Of a stretch of 64,000 nt of DNA, positions 16,378-24,996 are shown piece by piece (position 1 is the first letter of the stretch; every line of letters begins with the position of its first letter). The notes under the pieces are model-generated. The model worked only from the letters and a program-made list of their open reading frames with translations, was not told the DNA's origin and ran no database searches. The DNA is from Minwuia sp048007105 (GTDB lineage: Bacteria > Pseudomonadota > Alphaproteobacteria > Minwuiales > Minwuiaceae): the NCBI RefSeq assembly GCF_048007105.1, contig NZ_CP180352.1, positions 2,232,001-2,296,000 of the forward strand, given 5' to 3'. Made by a program: the position numbers and the translations under genes.

Positions 16378-17664
16378 ATGCGCATGCCGGCCGATCATCC
16401 GCTTCGTTTCGAACTCAACGACGAGGTTCATGCGCGGCCGCCGGAACCGCTGGAAGCGCCGCTCCGGATGTCCTACCTGGCGATCATGGGCGAGCGCGCC
16501 CGCCGGGACCGCGACATCGCCCCCCTGATCGATCTGGCCGAGCGTTTCAAGATCGCCCCGCCGGGCGCAAACCAGAACCACTTCCGCGCCGATTTCGGGC
16601 CGTTCCGTCTCAAGTGGGAACGGCATACGGAGTTCGCCCGCTTCACCTTCATGGCGCCGGGTGGAGAGGACGATCCGTTCGGCGGCACGGCGATCTCGAA
16701 AGTGCCGGAGGACTGGCTGGCTGGGCTGGAAGGTGAGGTGGTCGTGGCCGCGCATGCCGCCGTACTGAAGACCCGCTCCAGTGCACCGGATCCGGAAGAA
16801 ATCTCGAAGAAGCATTTCGCCGGCAATGTCCTGATCGGCTCGGCGGTGGCCGACGGCGCCGGGGTGGCGCTGACCGATTTCCGCATCCGCGGCGACGGCT
16901 TCAGTCGGCTGCTGGTGCTGAACAAGAGCATGAGTGAGAACCAGACCGGACGAACGCTGCAGCGGCTCTTCGAGATCGATACCTACCGCGTCATGGCGCT
17001 ACTGGCGCTGCCGCAGGCGCGCGTCGCCTCGCCCTTTCTCGACGAATGCGAGACCGAACTCGCAAAGATCACGCGGACGCTGTCGGCTGCGAACGAACGG
17101 GACGAGACGCTGCTGCTCGACCGGCTGACGCGGCTGGACGCGGAGCTTGAGAACCGCAACTCGCAGAACCACTACAGGTTCGCAGCGGCTGCGGCCTACC
17201 ACGCGCTGGTGAAGCGGCGTATCGCCGAGCTTCGCGAAACCCGAATCCGTGGCCTGCAGACCTTCCAGGAATTCACCGAACGGCGGCTGGAGCCGGCCAT
17301 GAACACCTGCGAGACGGTCGCCAACCGGCAGGAATCGCTGTCTCAGCGCGTCGCCCGGACCACGCATCTGCTTTCGACCCGCGTCGATATCAATCACGAG
17401 CGGCAGAACCAGGCTCTGCTGGAATCCATGAACCGGCGCGCCAAGATGCAGTTGCGCCTGCAGGAGACGGTCGAGGCTCTTTCCGTCGCAGCCGTGACCT
17501 ACTACGCGGTCGGGCTGGTTGGCTATGCCGCCAAGGGCGCTGAGGAACTGGGCGTCGGTCTCGATCCGGCGCTCGTCATGGCGGTCAGCATCCCGATCGT
17601 GGCGCTGCTGGTCATCCGCAGCCTGCGCCGGGCGCGGAAGCTGCTGAAGGTCGACGACGACTGA
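16378..17664 (+). CDS. DUF3422 family membrane protein
   Basis: Conserved protein of unknown function. From the ATG at 16378 (GGAGGCGGGGGA just upstream; alternative ATG at 16384) the product is 428 residues. The N-terminal part starts HPLRFELNDEVHARPPEPL, the hallmark of DUF3422. The middle is long, helical and probably coiled-coil (roughly 230-370). Two hydrophobic segments near the C-terminus (AAVTYYAVGLVGYAAKG; ALVMAVSIPIVALLVI) look like a membrane anchor, followed by a basic tail. It lies 4 bp after bchO, so it is likely co-transcribed with the Mg-chelatase genes. A link to photosynthesis is inferred from position only. Confidence 0.8.
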   Translation: MRMPADHPLRFELNDEVHARPPEPLEAPLRMSYLAIMGERARRDRDIAPLIDLAERFKIAPPGANQNHFRADFGPFRLKWERHTEFARFTFMAPGGEDDPFGGTAISKVPEDWLAGLEGEVVVAAHAAVLKTRSSAPDPEEISKKHFAGNVLIGSAVADGAGVALTDFRIRGDGFSRLLVLNKSMSENQTGRTLQRLFEIDTYRVMALLALPQARVASPFLDECETELAKITRTLSAANERDETLLLDRLTRLDAELENRNSQNHYRFAAAAAYHALVKRRIAELRETRIRGLQTFQEFTERRLEPAMNTCETVANRQESLSQRVARTTHLLSTRVDINHERQNQALLESMNRRAKMQLRLQETVEALSVAAVTYYAVGLVGYAAKGAEELGVGLDPALVMAVSIPIVALLVIRSLRRARKLLKVDDD

Positions 17665-17709
17665 CGCCAACGCTTCCCGATTGTCTTTCAATTCAAATTA
17701 CACATAGAC

Positions 17710-17727
17710 TGTCAGACTATGTTGACA
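17710..17727 (+). promoter_or_regulatory. PpsR/CrtJ-type palindrome overlapping the crtI start
   Basis: TGTCAGACTATGTTGACA is an exact TGT-N12-ACA match to the PpsR/CrtJ operator consensus. The crtI ATG (17719) lies inside it. A second TGACAG follows directly. Repressor binding here would block crtIB transcription. Confidence 0.75.
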
Positions 17728-19251
17728 GTTGCTGACAGAAGGTCGGACTCGAGGGAGCTGGACAGGCGCCCGCATGCCGTCGTGATCGGCAGCGGTTTTG
17801 GCGGGCTGGCAGCGGCGGTTCGGCTGGGCGCACGGGGATACCGCGTGACAGTGCTGGAAAAGCTCGATCAGCCCGGCGGACGGGCGCGAGTCTTTCGCCA
17901 GGACGGGTTCACCTTCGACGCCGGTCCGACCATCGTCACGGCGCCATTCCTGTTCGAGGAACTCTGGCAACTCTGCGGCCGGCGGCTGGCCGACGATGTC
18001 ACCCTTGTGCCGACCGATCCCTTCTACCGCATCCGCTTCGATGACGGCGAAAGCTTCAACTACAACGGCGATCCGGAGGCCATGCGCCGGGAGATCACGC
18101 GGCTCGCGCCGGACGATGTCTCCGGCTACGAGAAGTTCATGCGCCGCAGCGAGGACATCTTCCGCATCGGCTTCGAGGAGCTGGGCGACGTCCCCTTCGG
18201 CAGCATCGGCGACATGCTGCGCATTCTGCCCGACCTCGTCCGGCTGGGCGGACACCGGACGGTGCACGACATGGTCGCGCGCTATTTCCGTGACGAGCGG
18301 TTGCGCACGGTCTTCAGCTTCCATCCGCTGCTCATCGGCGGAAACCCGTTCTCCGTCACCGCCGTCTACTGCCTGATCGCCTGGCTGGAACGTCGGTACG
18401 GTGTGCATTTCACCATGGGCGGCACGAACCGGCTGGTCGCCGGTCTCGCTGGCCTGATCGAAGGACAGGGGAATGCGGTTCGCTGCAACGCAGACGTTGC
18501 GTCGATCATGGTCGAGGGCGGACGGGCCCGTGGTGTGACGCTGGCTTCGGGCGAGCGGATCGACGCCGATATCGTCGTCTCCAATGCCGACCCGACCTGG
18601 ACCTACCGGCGTCTGGTGCCGCCACAGGCGCGGCGGCGCTGGTCGGACCGCAGGATCGAGCGCGCTCGGTATTCGATGAGTCTCTTCGTCTGGTATTTCG
18701 GCACCAACCGCCGCTACGACGATGTGGACCACCACACCATCATTCTCGGACCGCGATACCGTGAACTGCTGAAGGACATCTTCGACCGAAAGGTGCTGGC
18801 GGAGGATTTCAGCCTCTATCTCCACCGGCCGACGGCGACGGATCCGTCCCTCGCCCCGGACGGCTGCGATGCCTTCTACGTGCTTTCGCCCGTGCCGCAT
18901 CTGGCCAGCGGCACGGACTGGCAGGCGACGGCGGAAACCTACCGCCAGGCGATCCAGCGGCATCTGGAGAATACAGTTCTTCCCGGGCTGGGCGACGCGG
19001 TGCTCACATCGCGGCTGCTGACGCCGGTCGACTTCCGCGACGATCTGAACTCGACCCTCGGCGCGGCCTTCGGCCTGGAGCCGGTGCTGACCCAGAGCGC
19101 GTGGTTCCGGCCGCACAACGAGAGCGAGGATATTGACGGACTGTATCTGGTCGGCGCGGGAACGCATCCCGGGGCCGGCCTGCCCGGCGTGCTGTCGACG
19201 GCGCGCGTGCTCGACAGGGTGGTGCCCGATGCCGACGCCCTTGTCCGGTAG
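17719..19251 (+). CDS. crtI: Phytoene desaturase CrtI
   Basis: FAD-dependent desaturase that converts phytoene to neurosporene or lycopene at the membrane. The 510-residue product has the dinucleotide motif VVIGSGFGGLAAA at residues 21-33, PGGRARVF, and the C-terminal GLYLVGAGTHPGAGLPGV signature of carotenoid desaturases. The only in-frame ATG is at 17719; upstream there is no other start before a stop at 17662, and downstream candidates are TTG 17722, CTG 17758 and GTG 17782 (the last would cut into the FAD motif). No ribosome-binding site precedes the ATG. The 3' end overlaps crtB by 23 bp. Confidence 0.93.
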   Translation: MLTVADRRSDSRELDRRPHAVVIGSGFGGLAAAVRLGARGYRVTVLEKLDQPGGRARVFRQDGFTFDAGPTIVTAPFLFEELWQLCGRRLADDVTLVPTDPFYRIRFDDGESFNYNGDPEAMRREITRLAPDDVSGYEKFMRRSEDIFRIGFEELGDVPFGSIGDMLRILPDLVRLGGHRTVHDMVARYFRDERLRTVFSFHPLLIGGNPFSVTAVYCLIAWLERRYGVHFTMGGTNRLVAGLAGLIEGQGNAVRCNADVASIMVEGGRARGVTLASGERIDADIVVSNADPTWTYRRLVPPQARRRWSDRRIERARYSMSLFVWYFGTNRRYDDVDHHTIILGPRYRELLKDIFDRKVLAEDFSLYLHRPTATDPSLAPDGCDAFYVLSPVPHLASGTDWQATAETYRQAIQRHLENTVLPGLGDAVLTSRLLTPVDFRDDLNSTLGAAFGLEPVLTQSAWFRPHNESEDIDGLYLVGAGTHPGAGLPGVLSTARVLDRVVPDADALVR

Positions 19252-20281
19252 AACCCATGCCAGCGACGCGGACCGCGCCGCTTGCCGGCGCGCCATCCGG
19301 CATGGCTCGAAGACCTTCTTCGCCGCGTCGCTGCTGCTGCCGCGCCGCGTGCGGGAACCGGCCTATTCGCTTTATGCCTTCTGCCGCCTCTCCGACGACA
19401 AGGTCGATCTCGAAGAAGGGGGCGCAGACGCGATCCGGGCGCTGGAGAAGCGGCTGGACCTGGCCTATCGCGGCAATCCGGCGGACGACCCGGTCGATCG
19501 CGCCTTCGCCGATACGGTGACCCGCCACACGATCCCGCAGGCGTTGCCCGCCGCACTGATCGACGGGCTGCGATGGGATACCGAAGACCGTCGCTACGAG
19601 ACGCTGGAAGACCTGCAGGGTTACGCCGCGCGGGTTGCGGCCGCGGTCGGCACGATGATGACGCTGCTGATGGGCGACCGCCGTCCCGATGTGCTGGCCC
19701 GGGCCTGCGATCTGGGCGTCGCCATGCAGCTGACCAACATCGCCCGCGATGTCGGCGAAGATGCCCGTCAGGGACGTCTCTACCTGCCGCGAAGCTGGAT
19801 GCGGGAGGCAGGTATCGATCCCGATGCCTGGCTGGCTGACCCGGTGCACAGTCCGGCCCTGTCGCTCGTGGTCGAACGGCTGCTGGCGGCGGCCGACCGG
19901 CTTTACCGGCGGGCGGGCGATGGCATCGCCGCGCTGCCGCCGGACTGCCGGCCCGCGATCAACGCGGCGCGGGTGCTCTATGCCGCCATCGGCCGCGAGG
20001 TGGAACGGGCCGGCCTCGATTCCGTCAGTGCCCGCGTCTATGTCACCGGCCGCCGGAAACTGATGCTGCTGGCCGGCGCCGTCGCCGCGACGCCGCTGTC
20101 GAGGCCGCGAAGCGTGGAGCCGGCCTTGCCCGAGACCCAGTTCCTGCTCGACGCGGTCCGCGCCGATCCCCGGCTCGCCCTGCCTGCCGAGCCTGCCTGG
20201 TGGGATGTAGAGAAGCAGGTCGGCCATGTCGTCGACCTGTTCGAGCGGCTGGAGCAGCGCCGGGACGCGGGGCGCGCCTGA
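19229..20281 (+). CDS. crtB: Phytoene synthase CrtB
   Basis: Condenses two geranylgeranyl diphosphates to phytoene, the entry step of carotenoid synthesis. The 350-residue product has both Asp-rich motifs of squalene/phytoene synthases: LSDDKVD near residue 53 and NIARDVGED near 173, followed by GRLYLPRSWM. I start it at the ATG at 19229, inside the end of crtI, a usual crtI-crtB arrangement; the reading can be extended upstream within crtI, but that is a shadow. Confidence 0.93.
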   Translation: MPTPLSGRTHASDADRAACRRAIRHGSKTFFAASLLLPRRVREPAYSLYAFCRLSDDKVDLEEGGADAIRALEKRLDLAYRGNPADDPVDRAFADTVTRHTIPQALPAALIDGLRWDTEDRRYETLEDLQGYAARVAAAVGTMMTLLMGDRRPDVLARACDLGVAMQLTNIARDVGEDARQGRLYLPRSWMREAGIDPDAWLADPVHSPALSLVVERLLAAADRLYRRAGDGIAALPPDCRPAINAARVLYAAIGREVERAGLDSVSARVYVTGRRKLMLLAGAVAATPLSRPRSVEPALPETQFLLDAVRADPRLALPAEPAWWDVEKQVGHVVDLFERLEQRRDAGRA

Positions 20282-20305
20282 GCCACGGAGGAAGGGTGAT
20301 CCCCG

Positions 20306-20449
20306 ATGCAGTCGAACTGGATCATCATTGCGGAGATCCTGATCTTCAGCGGCATCGCGCTGGGCTTCGCTTTCCGCGAGGTCTGGAAGCACAAGCAGTA
20401 CAAGAAGCAGAAGGCGCTGGAGGCCGAACGCGACGGCGACGGCAACTAG
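20306..20449 (+). CDS. Small single-span membrane protein after crtB (47 aa)
   Basis: A 47-codon reading frame, starting MQSNWIIIAEILIFSGIALG. It has one hydrophobic helix (about residues 5-23), then a strongly basic and charged tail (KHKQYKKQK, ending ERDGDGN). The charge pattern predicts an outside N-terminus and a cytoplasmic C-terminus. GGAGGAAGGG precedes the ATG with good spacing, and it is 24 bp after crtB, so it is probably the third gene of the crtIB operon. Its stop TAG and the stop of the opposing crtC share the palindrome CTAG. I do not recognise a family. Confidence 0.65.
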   Translation: MQSNWIIIAEILIFSGIALGFAFREVWKHKQYKKQKALEAERDGDGN

Positions 20450-21381
20450 CGCCGGGTTCGGGGCATCCGGAAGGGCAGCATGGGCCAGACCCAGCCGGCC
20501 CTGAGCCGATCGCCGTCGAGCGTCTCGTGCACACCGTCGGCGTCCTCGCCGTAGAGGCGGCTCCGGATCAGCGTGCGTGCGTAGAAGGGCGCGTCCTCCA
20601 GCCGGCGCAGAACCTGCGGTGTTGACCCGGCTTCGGCGCGCGTGCGGCGGCGAACGCGCCAGAGCGTGGCCGGCAGATCGGCCAGTGGCGGCGCTTCGAG
20701 CCGGGTGACCTCGCCCTTGCCGTCGAAACCCAGCGCGAGCCCCTGCGCCGGCGTCCCGCGCGGTTCGGTGTCGTAGTGGATGACGGTCCCGTGGGCGGTG
20801 CTGTGGCGCGACCAGTCCCAGCGTGCGAAGTCCTGCTCCAGCGGGGCGTCGCCCGCATTGCAATCGAAATAACCATGTCCCTGCCAGCGCATTACGGGGG
20901 CATCGAGATCGACCTCGATCCGTGCGACCGGCGCGACGGGCCACCAGGCGTGCCGTCCGTCCGGATGAATGGCGTAGGGACCGGCGGTGACCGCCTCCGG
21001 AATCAGGCGCACCTGGCCCCTGATGCGCCGAGGCAGGGGAACGGCACGTTCGTCGATGTCGATCGTCAGCGCGTCGCCTTCGAACGTCATCGAACTCGGC
21101 CCGATGGCAATGTGGTCCGAAGCCGTGGTCAGCGCGCGCTCGGGGCGTTCGGTCATCGACCAGCGCGCGGCGTCGTTGCCGTAGAGCGCCACGTTCAGGG
21201 CGACGTGGTTGCGGGGCCGGTTGCGGCCGCTCCAGCAGTAGTAGGGCGAGAAGACCGAACCGATGAAGGCGATCAGGGTGATCGCGTTCTTTCCGTCGTC
21301 GCTGACCCCGTCGACATACCACCAGGCATAGCCGCCCGGCGGGACCGGGGCGTCGAAGCGGGGGTGTCCGCGATCAGACAG
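20446..21381 (-). CDS. crtC: Carotenoid 1,2-hydratase CrtC
   Basis: Hydratase (hydroxyneurosporene synthase) that adds water across the psi end of neurosporene or lycopene on the way to spheroidene or spirilloxanthin. The conserved body runs from RFDAPVPPGGYAWWYVDGV through IAFIGSVFSPYYCWSGR to TLIRSRLYGEDADGVHETL. No ATG, GTG or TTG exists in frame near the N-terminus. A CTG at 21381, giving L/M-SDRGHPRFDAP, is my best guess for the start; it lies inside the 3' end of crtD. The frame stays open far upstream across crtD, but that part reads as a shadow. An indel or a rare start codon are both possible. Confidence 0.82.
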   Translation of the reverse strand: MSDRGHPRFDAPVPPGGYAWWYVDGVSDDGKNAITLIAFIGSVFSPYYCWSGRNRPRNHVALNVALYGNDAARWSMTERPERALTTASDHIAIGPSSMTFEGDALTIDIDERAVPLPRRIRGQVRLIPEAVTAGPYAIHPDGRHAWWPVAPVARIEVDLDAPVMRWQGHGYFDCNAGDAPLEQDFARWDWSRHSTAHGTVIHYDTEPRGTPAQGLALGFDGKGEVTRLEAPPLADLPATLWRVRRRTRAEAGSTPQVLRRLEDAPFYARTLIRSRLYGEDADGVHETLDGDRLRAGWVWPMLPFRMPRTRR

Positions 21382-22838
21382 GAGGCGGCGTGACGGCCCG
21401 ACATGGCCGCCATCGGTACGCCCGGCCCCGGATGAATGCTGCCACCCGCCAGGTAGAGACCCGGAATTCGCGTCCGGTTGCCCGGACGCTGGAACGCCGC
21501 CTGCCAACCGTGCAGCGCCCGTCCGTAGAGGGCCCCGCCCGTTGCCGGAAACCGCGCCGCGAAGCTGGCCGGCGTCGCCAGCGCTGGCGGATCCGATCCC
21601 GGCGAAACCTGAATTCCGTAGGCGGCTGCGCGTTGCAGCAGTGCTGTCATCCATGACCCGGCCTCCGTGGGTACGCCGCCGCCCAGTCCTGCAGGCGCAT
21701 TGACGAGAAAGAAGAGGCGCTCCGGACCGTCTGGCGGCGGCGTATCGTCGCCGCGGTCCTGCGCGCAGATGTAAATTGTCGGGTTCCTCGGCATCCGGCC
21801 GCTCCGGAACACGTCGTCGAACTCGGCGCGATAGTGGTCCGAGAACAGCACCGTGTGCCGGTCCGGCTTCAGCCCCGATACCCGACCGGTCATCGACAGG
21901 GTGACCGCGGATTGCGACGGGGCGGCCTGCTGATCCGATGTCAGGGCTCCGGCAACATCCGGCCCCAGCCGGCCGCCTTTCAGCGCCATGATGTCCCCGT
22001 TGAAGATGGCGGCGCCCGCTTCGATCCGCTCGCCTTCCGCCGTGACCACCGCCCGGACGCCGCCTGGACCGCATTCGATCCGCTCCGCTGCCGTGCCGAA
22101 GCGGAAAACCGCACCGAGGCTGGCGGCCGCCTCGGCCACGGCGTCCGCCAGCGCCTGCATGCCGCCGTCGACCAGCCACACGCCACGTTGTTCGGCATGG
22201 GCGACAAGCATCAGCGTGGCCGGCGCTTCGAAAGGCGACGCGCCGCAATAGGTGGCATAGCGGCCGAAGAGCTGCCGAAGCCGCTCGTCCCTGAAATAGC
22301 GGCCGAGCGCATCCCACATGCTGCCCATCGTGCGGACCCGGCCCAGCAGGCTCATCCCGCGCAGCCCCGCGCCCTGGAGCATCTGCGCCATGCCCGGTTC
22401 GGGCCGTCTCATGAAGGGCCGGTCGAGGGTCTCGAAGAGGCGCCGGGAATCGTCGAGAAACCTCAGATAGCCGCGGGACTCGGCGCGGCCGGCGAAGCGG
22501 CCGATCGCATCCGCCGAAGCCGCCGGCTCCTGAAACAGATCCAGCGTTTCGCCGCCGGGCCAGACATGCCGGGCGAGCCGTGTCGCCGGCCGGGCCTTGA
22601 CCGCGGCATCGAAATCCAGACCTGCCTCGGAAAACAGGGCATCGAAGACCGGCTTCAGCGTGAACACCGTCGGACCGCAATCGATCCGCGCGTCGCCGAC
22701 ACCGGCCTGGGCAATCTTGCCCCCAGGCCGGTCGGCTGTTTCCAGCACCAGAACCGGCCGCCCTGCGACGGCGAGATCCAGGGCCGCGGCCAGGCCGGCG
22801 ATCCCTGCTCCGATGATGACCGTCGGATGCTCCGCCAT
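21273..22838 (-). CDS. crtD: Methoxyneurosporene/1-hydroxycarotenoid 3,4-desaturase CrtD
   Basis: FAD-dependent desaturase acting after CrtC in spheroidene/spirilloxanthin synthesis. The 521-residue frame has TVIIGAGIAGLAAALDLA at residues 6-23, RPGGKIAQ, and the C-terminal LYLAGGSIHPGPGVPMAAM. The family homology ends near CLIAD (about residue 491); the last 30 residues overlap crtC in another frame and look non-conserved. It diverges from crtE across a shared PpsR-type site. A good ribosome-binding site is not clear. Confidence 0.93.
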   Translation of the reverse strand: MAEHPTVIIGAGIAGLAAALDLAVAGRPVLVLETADRPGGKIAQAGVGDARIDCGPTVFTLKPVFDALFSEAGLDFDAAVKARPATRLARHVWPGGETLDLFQEPAASADAIGRFAGRAESRGYLRFLDDSRRLFETLDRPFMRRPEPGMAQMLQGAGLRGMSLLGRVRTMGSMWDALGRYFRDERLRQLFGRYATYCGASPFEAPATLMLVAHAEQRGVWLVDGGMQALADAVAEAAASLGAVFRFGTAAERIECGPGGVRAVVTAEGERIEAGAAIFNGDIMALKGGRLGPDVAGALTSDQQAAPSQSAVTLSMTGRVSGLKPDRHTVLFSDHYRAEFDDVFRSGRMPRNPTIYICAQDRGDDTPPPDGPERLFFLVNAPAGLGGGVPTEAGSWMTALLQRAAAYGIQVSPGSDPPALATPASFAARFPATGGALYGRALHGWQAAFQRPGNRTRIPGLYLAGGSIHPGPGVPMAAMSGRHAASCLIADTPASTPRSRRAAMPGGMSTGSATTERTRSP

Positions 22839-22878
22839 GGGCGCTCCGGGAAAAGCTCGTTGACAGCCAAAAGACGAC

Positions 22879-22896
22879 TGTCCAGACTAATTGACA
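22879..22896 (+). promoter_or_regulatory. PpsR/CrtJ-type palindrome between crtD and crtE
   Basis: TGTCCAGACTAATTGACA is an exact TGT-N12-ACA match in the divergent crtD-crtE intergenic region. TTGACA at 22891-22896 may double as the -35 of the crtE promoter. One site can serve both directions. Confidence 0.75.
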
Positions 22897-22950
22897 CTAT
22901 ATAGCGACAGGAAAATCTTACAAATCCTGTCCGTGCCGTGGGAGGCCCGA

Positions 22951-23826
22951 ATGGATGCCATGATGCGGATCGAGCAGATGCTGGATACAGCGCTCCAACG
23001 CGGTGAGGTCCCCGGCGCGCCACCCCGGCTGGCTGCCGCGATGCGCTACGCGGTCTTTCCCGCCGGCCACCGGATTCGCCCGAAGCTCTGTCTCGCCGTC
23101 GCGGCTGCCTGCGGCGACGATGCGCCCAATCTCACCGACGCGGCAGCCTCGGCCATCGAGTTCCTGCACTGCGCCTCGCTGATCCATGACGATCTGCCCT
23201 GTTTCGACGATGCCGACCTCCGGCGCGGAAAGGCGGCGGTGCACAAGGAATTCGGCGAACCCCTGGCAGTTCTTGCCGGCGATGCCCTGATTGTCGCCGC
23301 CTTTGAGGTGCTGGCCGAGGAAGCCCGGCAGCATCCGGACCGGCTGGCGCCGCTGACGCTGATCATCGCCCGTTCTGTCGGCATGCCGCACGGCATCGCC
23401 GCTGGTCAGGCCTGGGAGAGCGAGGAAAGCGCCGTCCTCATCGACTATCAGCGGGCGAAGACGGGTTCATTGTTCGCGGCGGCCACAGTCGCCGGGGCAA
23501 CGGCTGCGGGGGCCGGAGATTCCGCCGCGTGGCACCGTCTGGGCGGCTGCATTGGCGAGGCCTATCAGGTGGCCGACGACATTCGCGACGCGGCGGCGAC
23601 GCCCGAGGAGATCGGAAAGCCGGTCGGCCAGGATACGGCCCATGACCGGCCCAGCGCCGCGCTGGAACTGGGCATTGGCGGCGCTGTGAAGCGGCTGAAG
23701 GCGCTGGTGGCCGAGGCGACCGATACCATTCCCGATTGCCCCGGCCGCGGCATGCTCGAGAAGCTGATCATGGCCGAGGCCAGCCGCTTCCTGCCGAAGG
23801 AACTGGCCCGCCGCATCGCCGCCTGA
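22951..23826 (+). CDS. crtE: Geranylgeranyl diphosphate synthase CrtE
   Basis: Trans-prenyltransferase that makes the C20 precursor of carotenoids and of the bacteriochlorophyll tail. The 291-residue product starts at ATG 22951, with GGAGG upstream; an earlier in-frame TTG at 22891 lies inside the PpsR site and is rejected. The first Asp-rich motif is HDDLPCFDDADLRRG and the second is DDIRD. It begins the + strand run crtEF-bchCXYZ-puf; crtF follows after about 15 bp. Confidence 0.93.
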   Translation: MDAMMRIEQMLDTALQRGEVPGAPPRLAAAMRYAVFPAGHRIRPKLCLAVAAACGDDAPNLTDAAASAIEFLHCASLIHDDLPCFDDADLRRGKAAVHKEFGEPLAVLAGDALIVAAFEVLAEEARQHPDRLAPLTLIIARSVGMPHGIAAGQAWESEESAVLIDYQRAKTGSLFAAATVAGATAAGAGDSAAWHRLGGCIGEAYQVADDIRDAAATPEEIGKPVGQDTAHDRPSAALELGIGGAVKRLKALVAEATDTIPDCPGRGMLEKLIMAEASRFLPKELARRIAA

Positions 23827-23841
23827 GGCGGTGTGCCGCTC

Positions 23842-24969
23842 ATGCCGCTCTCGCTGAGAGACCGGCTGCAGGGCTGGCGAGACCGCCTGCTGGCCGACCG
23901 CGGATTTCAGCGGTTTGCTGCACTTTTCCCGCTGACACGGCCGGTTGCGACCGCCGAGGCGGCCGCTCTCTTCGATCTCTGCGCCGGCTTCGTCTACAGC
24001 CAGATCCTGTTCGCATGCGTGCGCCTGGACATCTTCCGCGCACTGGAGGCCGGACCGATGCAGCCGGTGCGCCTGGCGCAGCGAATCGGACTCGCGCCGG
24101 AGGAAACAGTGCGGCTGGTGCGGGCTGCCGAGTCGCTCCGGCTGCTGGAGATGCGGCGGGACGGCCGGGTCGGCCTTGGACGCCGCGGCGCCGCGCTGCT
24201 CGCAAACCCGGTCGTCGCCGCGATGGTCGAGCACCACGCCCTGCTGTACCGCGATCTGGCCGATCCGGTCGCGCTGCTGAAGGGGGAGGCTGACGACACC
24301 CTGCTCCGGTCCTATTGGCCCTATGCGCATACGGACCAACCTGCCGAGCTCGATCCGGCCGCGATCGACGCCTACACCCGCCTGATGGCGGCGTCCCAGA
24401 GCGGTGTCGCCGAAGAGGTGCTCGACGTCTATCCAATGCGCGGGCCGACCAGCCTTGTGGATGTCGGCGGCGGTGACGGGAGCTTCCTGGAGGCGGTCGC
24501 CGCACGTCATGGGGAACTTGCGCTGGCGCTGTTCGACCTTCCGCCGGTCGCCGAGATTGCCCGCGCTCGTCTCAAGGAACGGGGCCTGGAAGACCGCATC
24601 GAGGTCCATGGCGGCGATTTCCTGAACGACCGGCTGCCCGCCGGCGCCGACGTCTACAGCCTGATCCGGATCCTGCTGGATCACCCGGACGACCGCGTCC
24701 TGCGAATCCTTGCCGCGATCCGGCGGGCGATTCCCCCGCACGGCGTCCTTCTGATTGCGGAACCGTTATCCGGAATCGATCCGGGCAGCCGTGTCGCCGA
24801 CGCCTATTTCGGATTCTACCTCAGGGCGATGGGGCAGGGGCGCACCCGTTCGCTGGCGGAAATCTCCGCTCTTCTGGCGGGTGCGGGCTTCCGGGAACCT
24901 CGCGTTCTGGCGGCAAAGCGGCCGGTTCTGACGCGAGTCGTCGTCGCTCGTCCGCAGTCTTCCGCTTAA
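23842..24969 (+). CDS. crtF: Hydroxyneurosporene O-methyltransferase CrtF
   Basis: SAM-dependent methyltransferase that methylates the C-1 hydroxyl of acyclic carotenoids. From the ATG at 23842 it has 375 residues; a GTG at 23833 is an alternative. A winged-helix dimerisation region (about 40-110) comes first. The SAM site is LVDVGGGDGSFLEAV near residue 208, followed by LFDLPPVAEIAR, the O-methyltransferase family 2 pattern. The stop lies just before the tandem PpsR sites of bchC. Confidence 0.92.
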   Translation: MPLSLRDRLQGWRDRLLADRGFQRFAALFPLTRPVATAEAAALFDLCAGFVYSQILFACVRLDIFRALEAGPMQPVRLAQRIGLAPEETVRLVRAAESLRLLEMRRDGRVGLGRRGAALLANPVVAAMVEHHALLYRDLADPVALLKGEADDTLLRSYWPYAHTDQPAELDPAAIDAYTRLMAASQSGVAEEVLDVYPMRGPTSLVDVGGGDGSFLEAVAARHGELALALFDLPPVAEIARARLKERGLEDRIEVHGGDFLNDRLPAGADVYSLIRILLDHPDDRVLRILAAIRRAIPPHGVLLIAEPLSGIDPGSRVADAYFGFYLRAMGQGRTRSLAEISALLAGAGFREPRVLAAKRPVLTRVVVARPQSSA

Positions 24970-24970
24970 A

Positions 24971-24988
24971 TGTAAGTCAGACTTGACG
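24971..24988 (+). promoter_or_regulatory. PpsR/CrtJ-type site 1 upstream of bchC
   Basis: TGTAAGTCAGACTTGACG is TGT-N12-ACG, one base from consensus, with internal AAGTC/GACTT symmetry. It is the first of two sites separated by 8 bp. Confidence 0.7.
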
Positions 24989-24996
24989 CATAGTAA

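Noticed and set aside
20446..22680. 744-residue reading of crtC extended across crtD
   Set aside because: The part before about 21381 is out-of-frame crtD with no CrtC homology.
22891..22950. TTG start for crtE at 22891
   Set aside because: It lies inside the PpsR site, and the ATG at 22951 has a GGAGG and gives the normal CrtE N-terminus.
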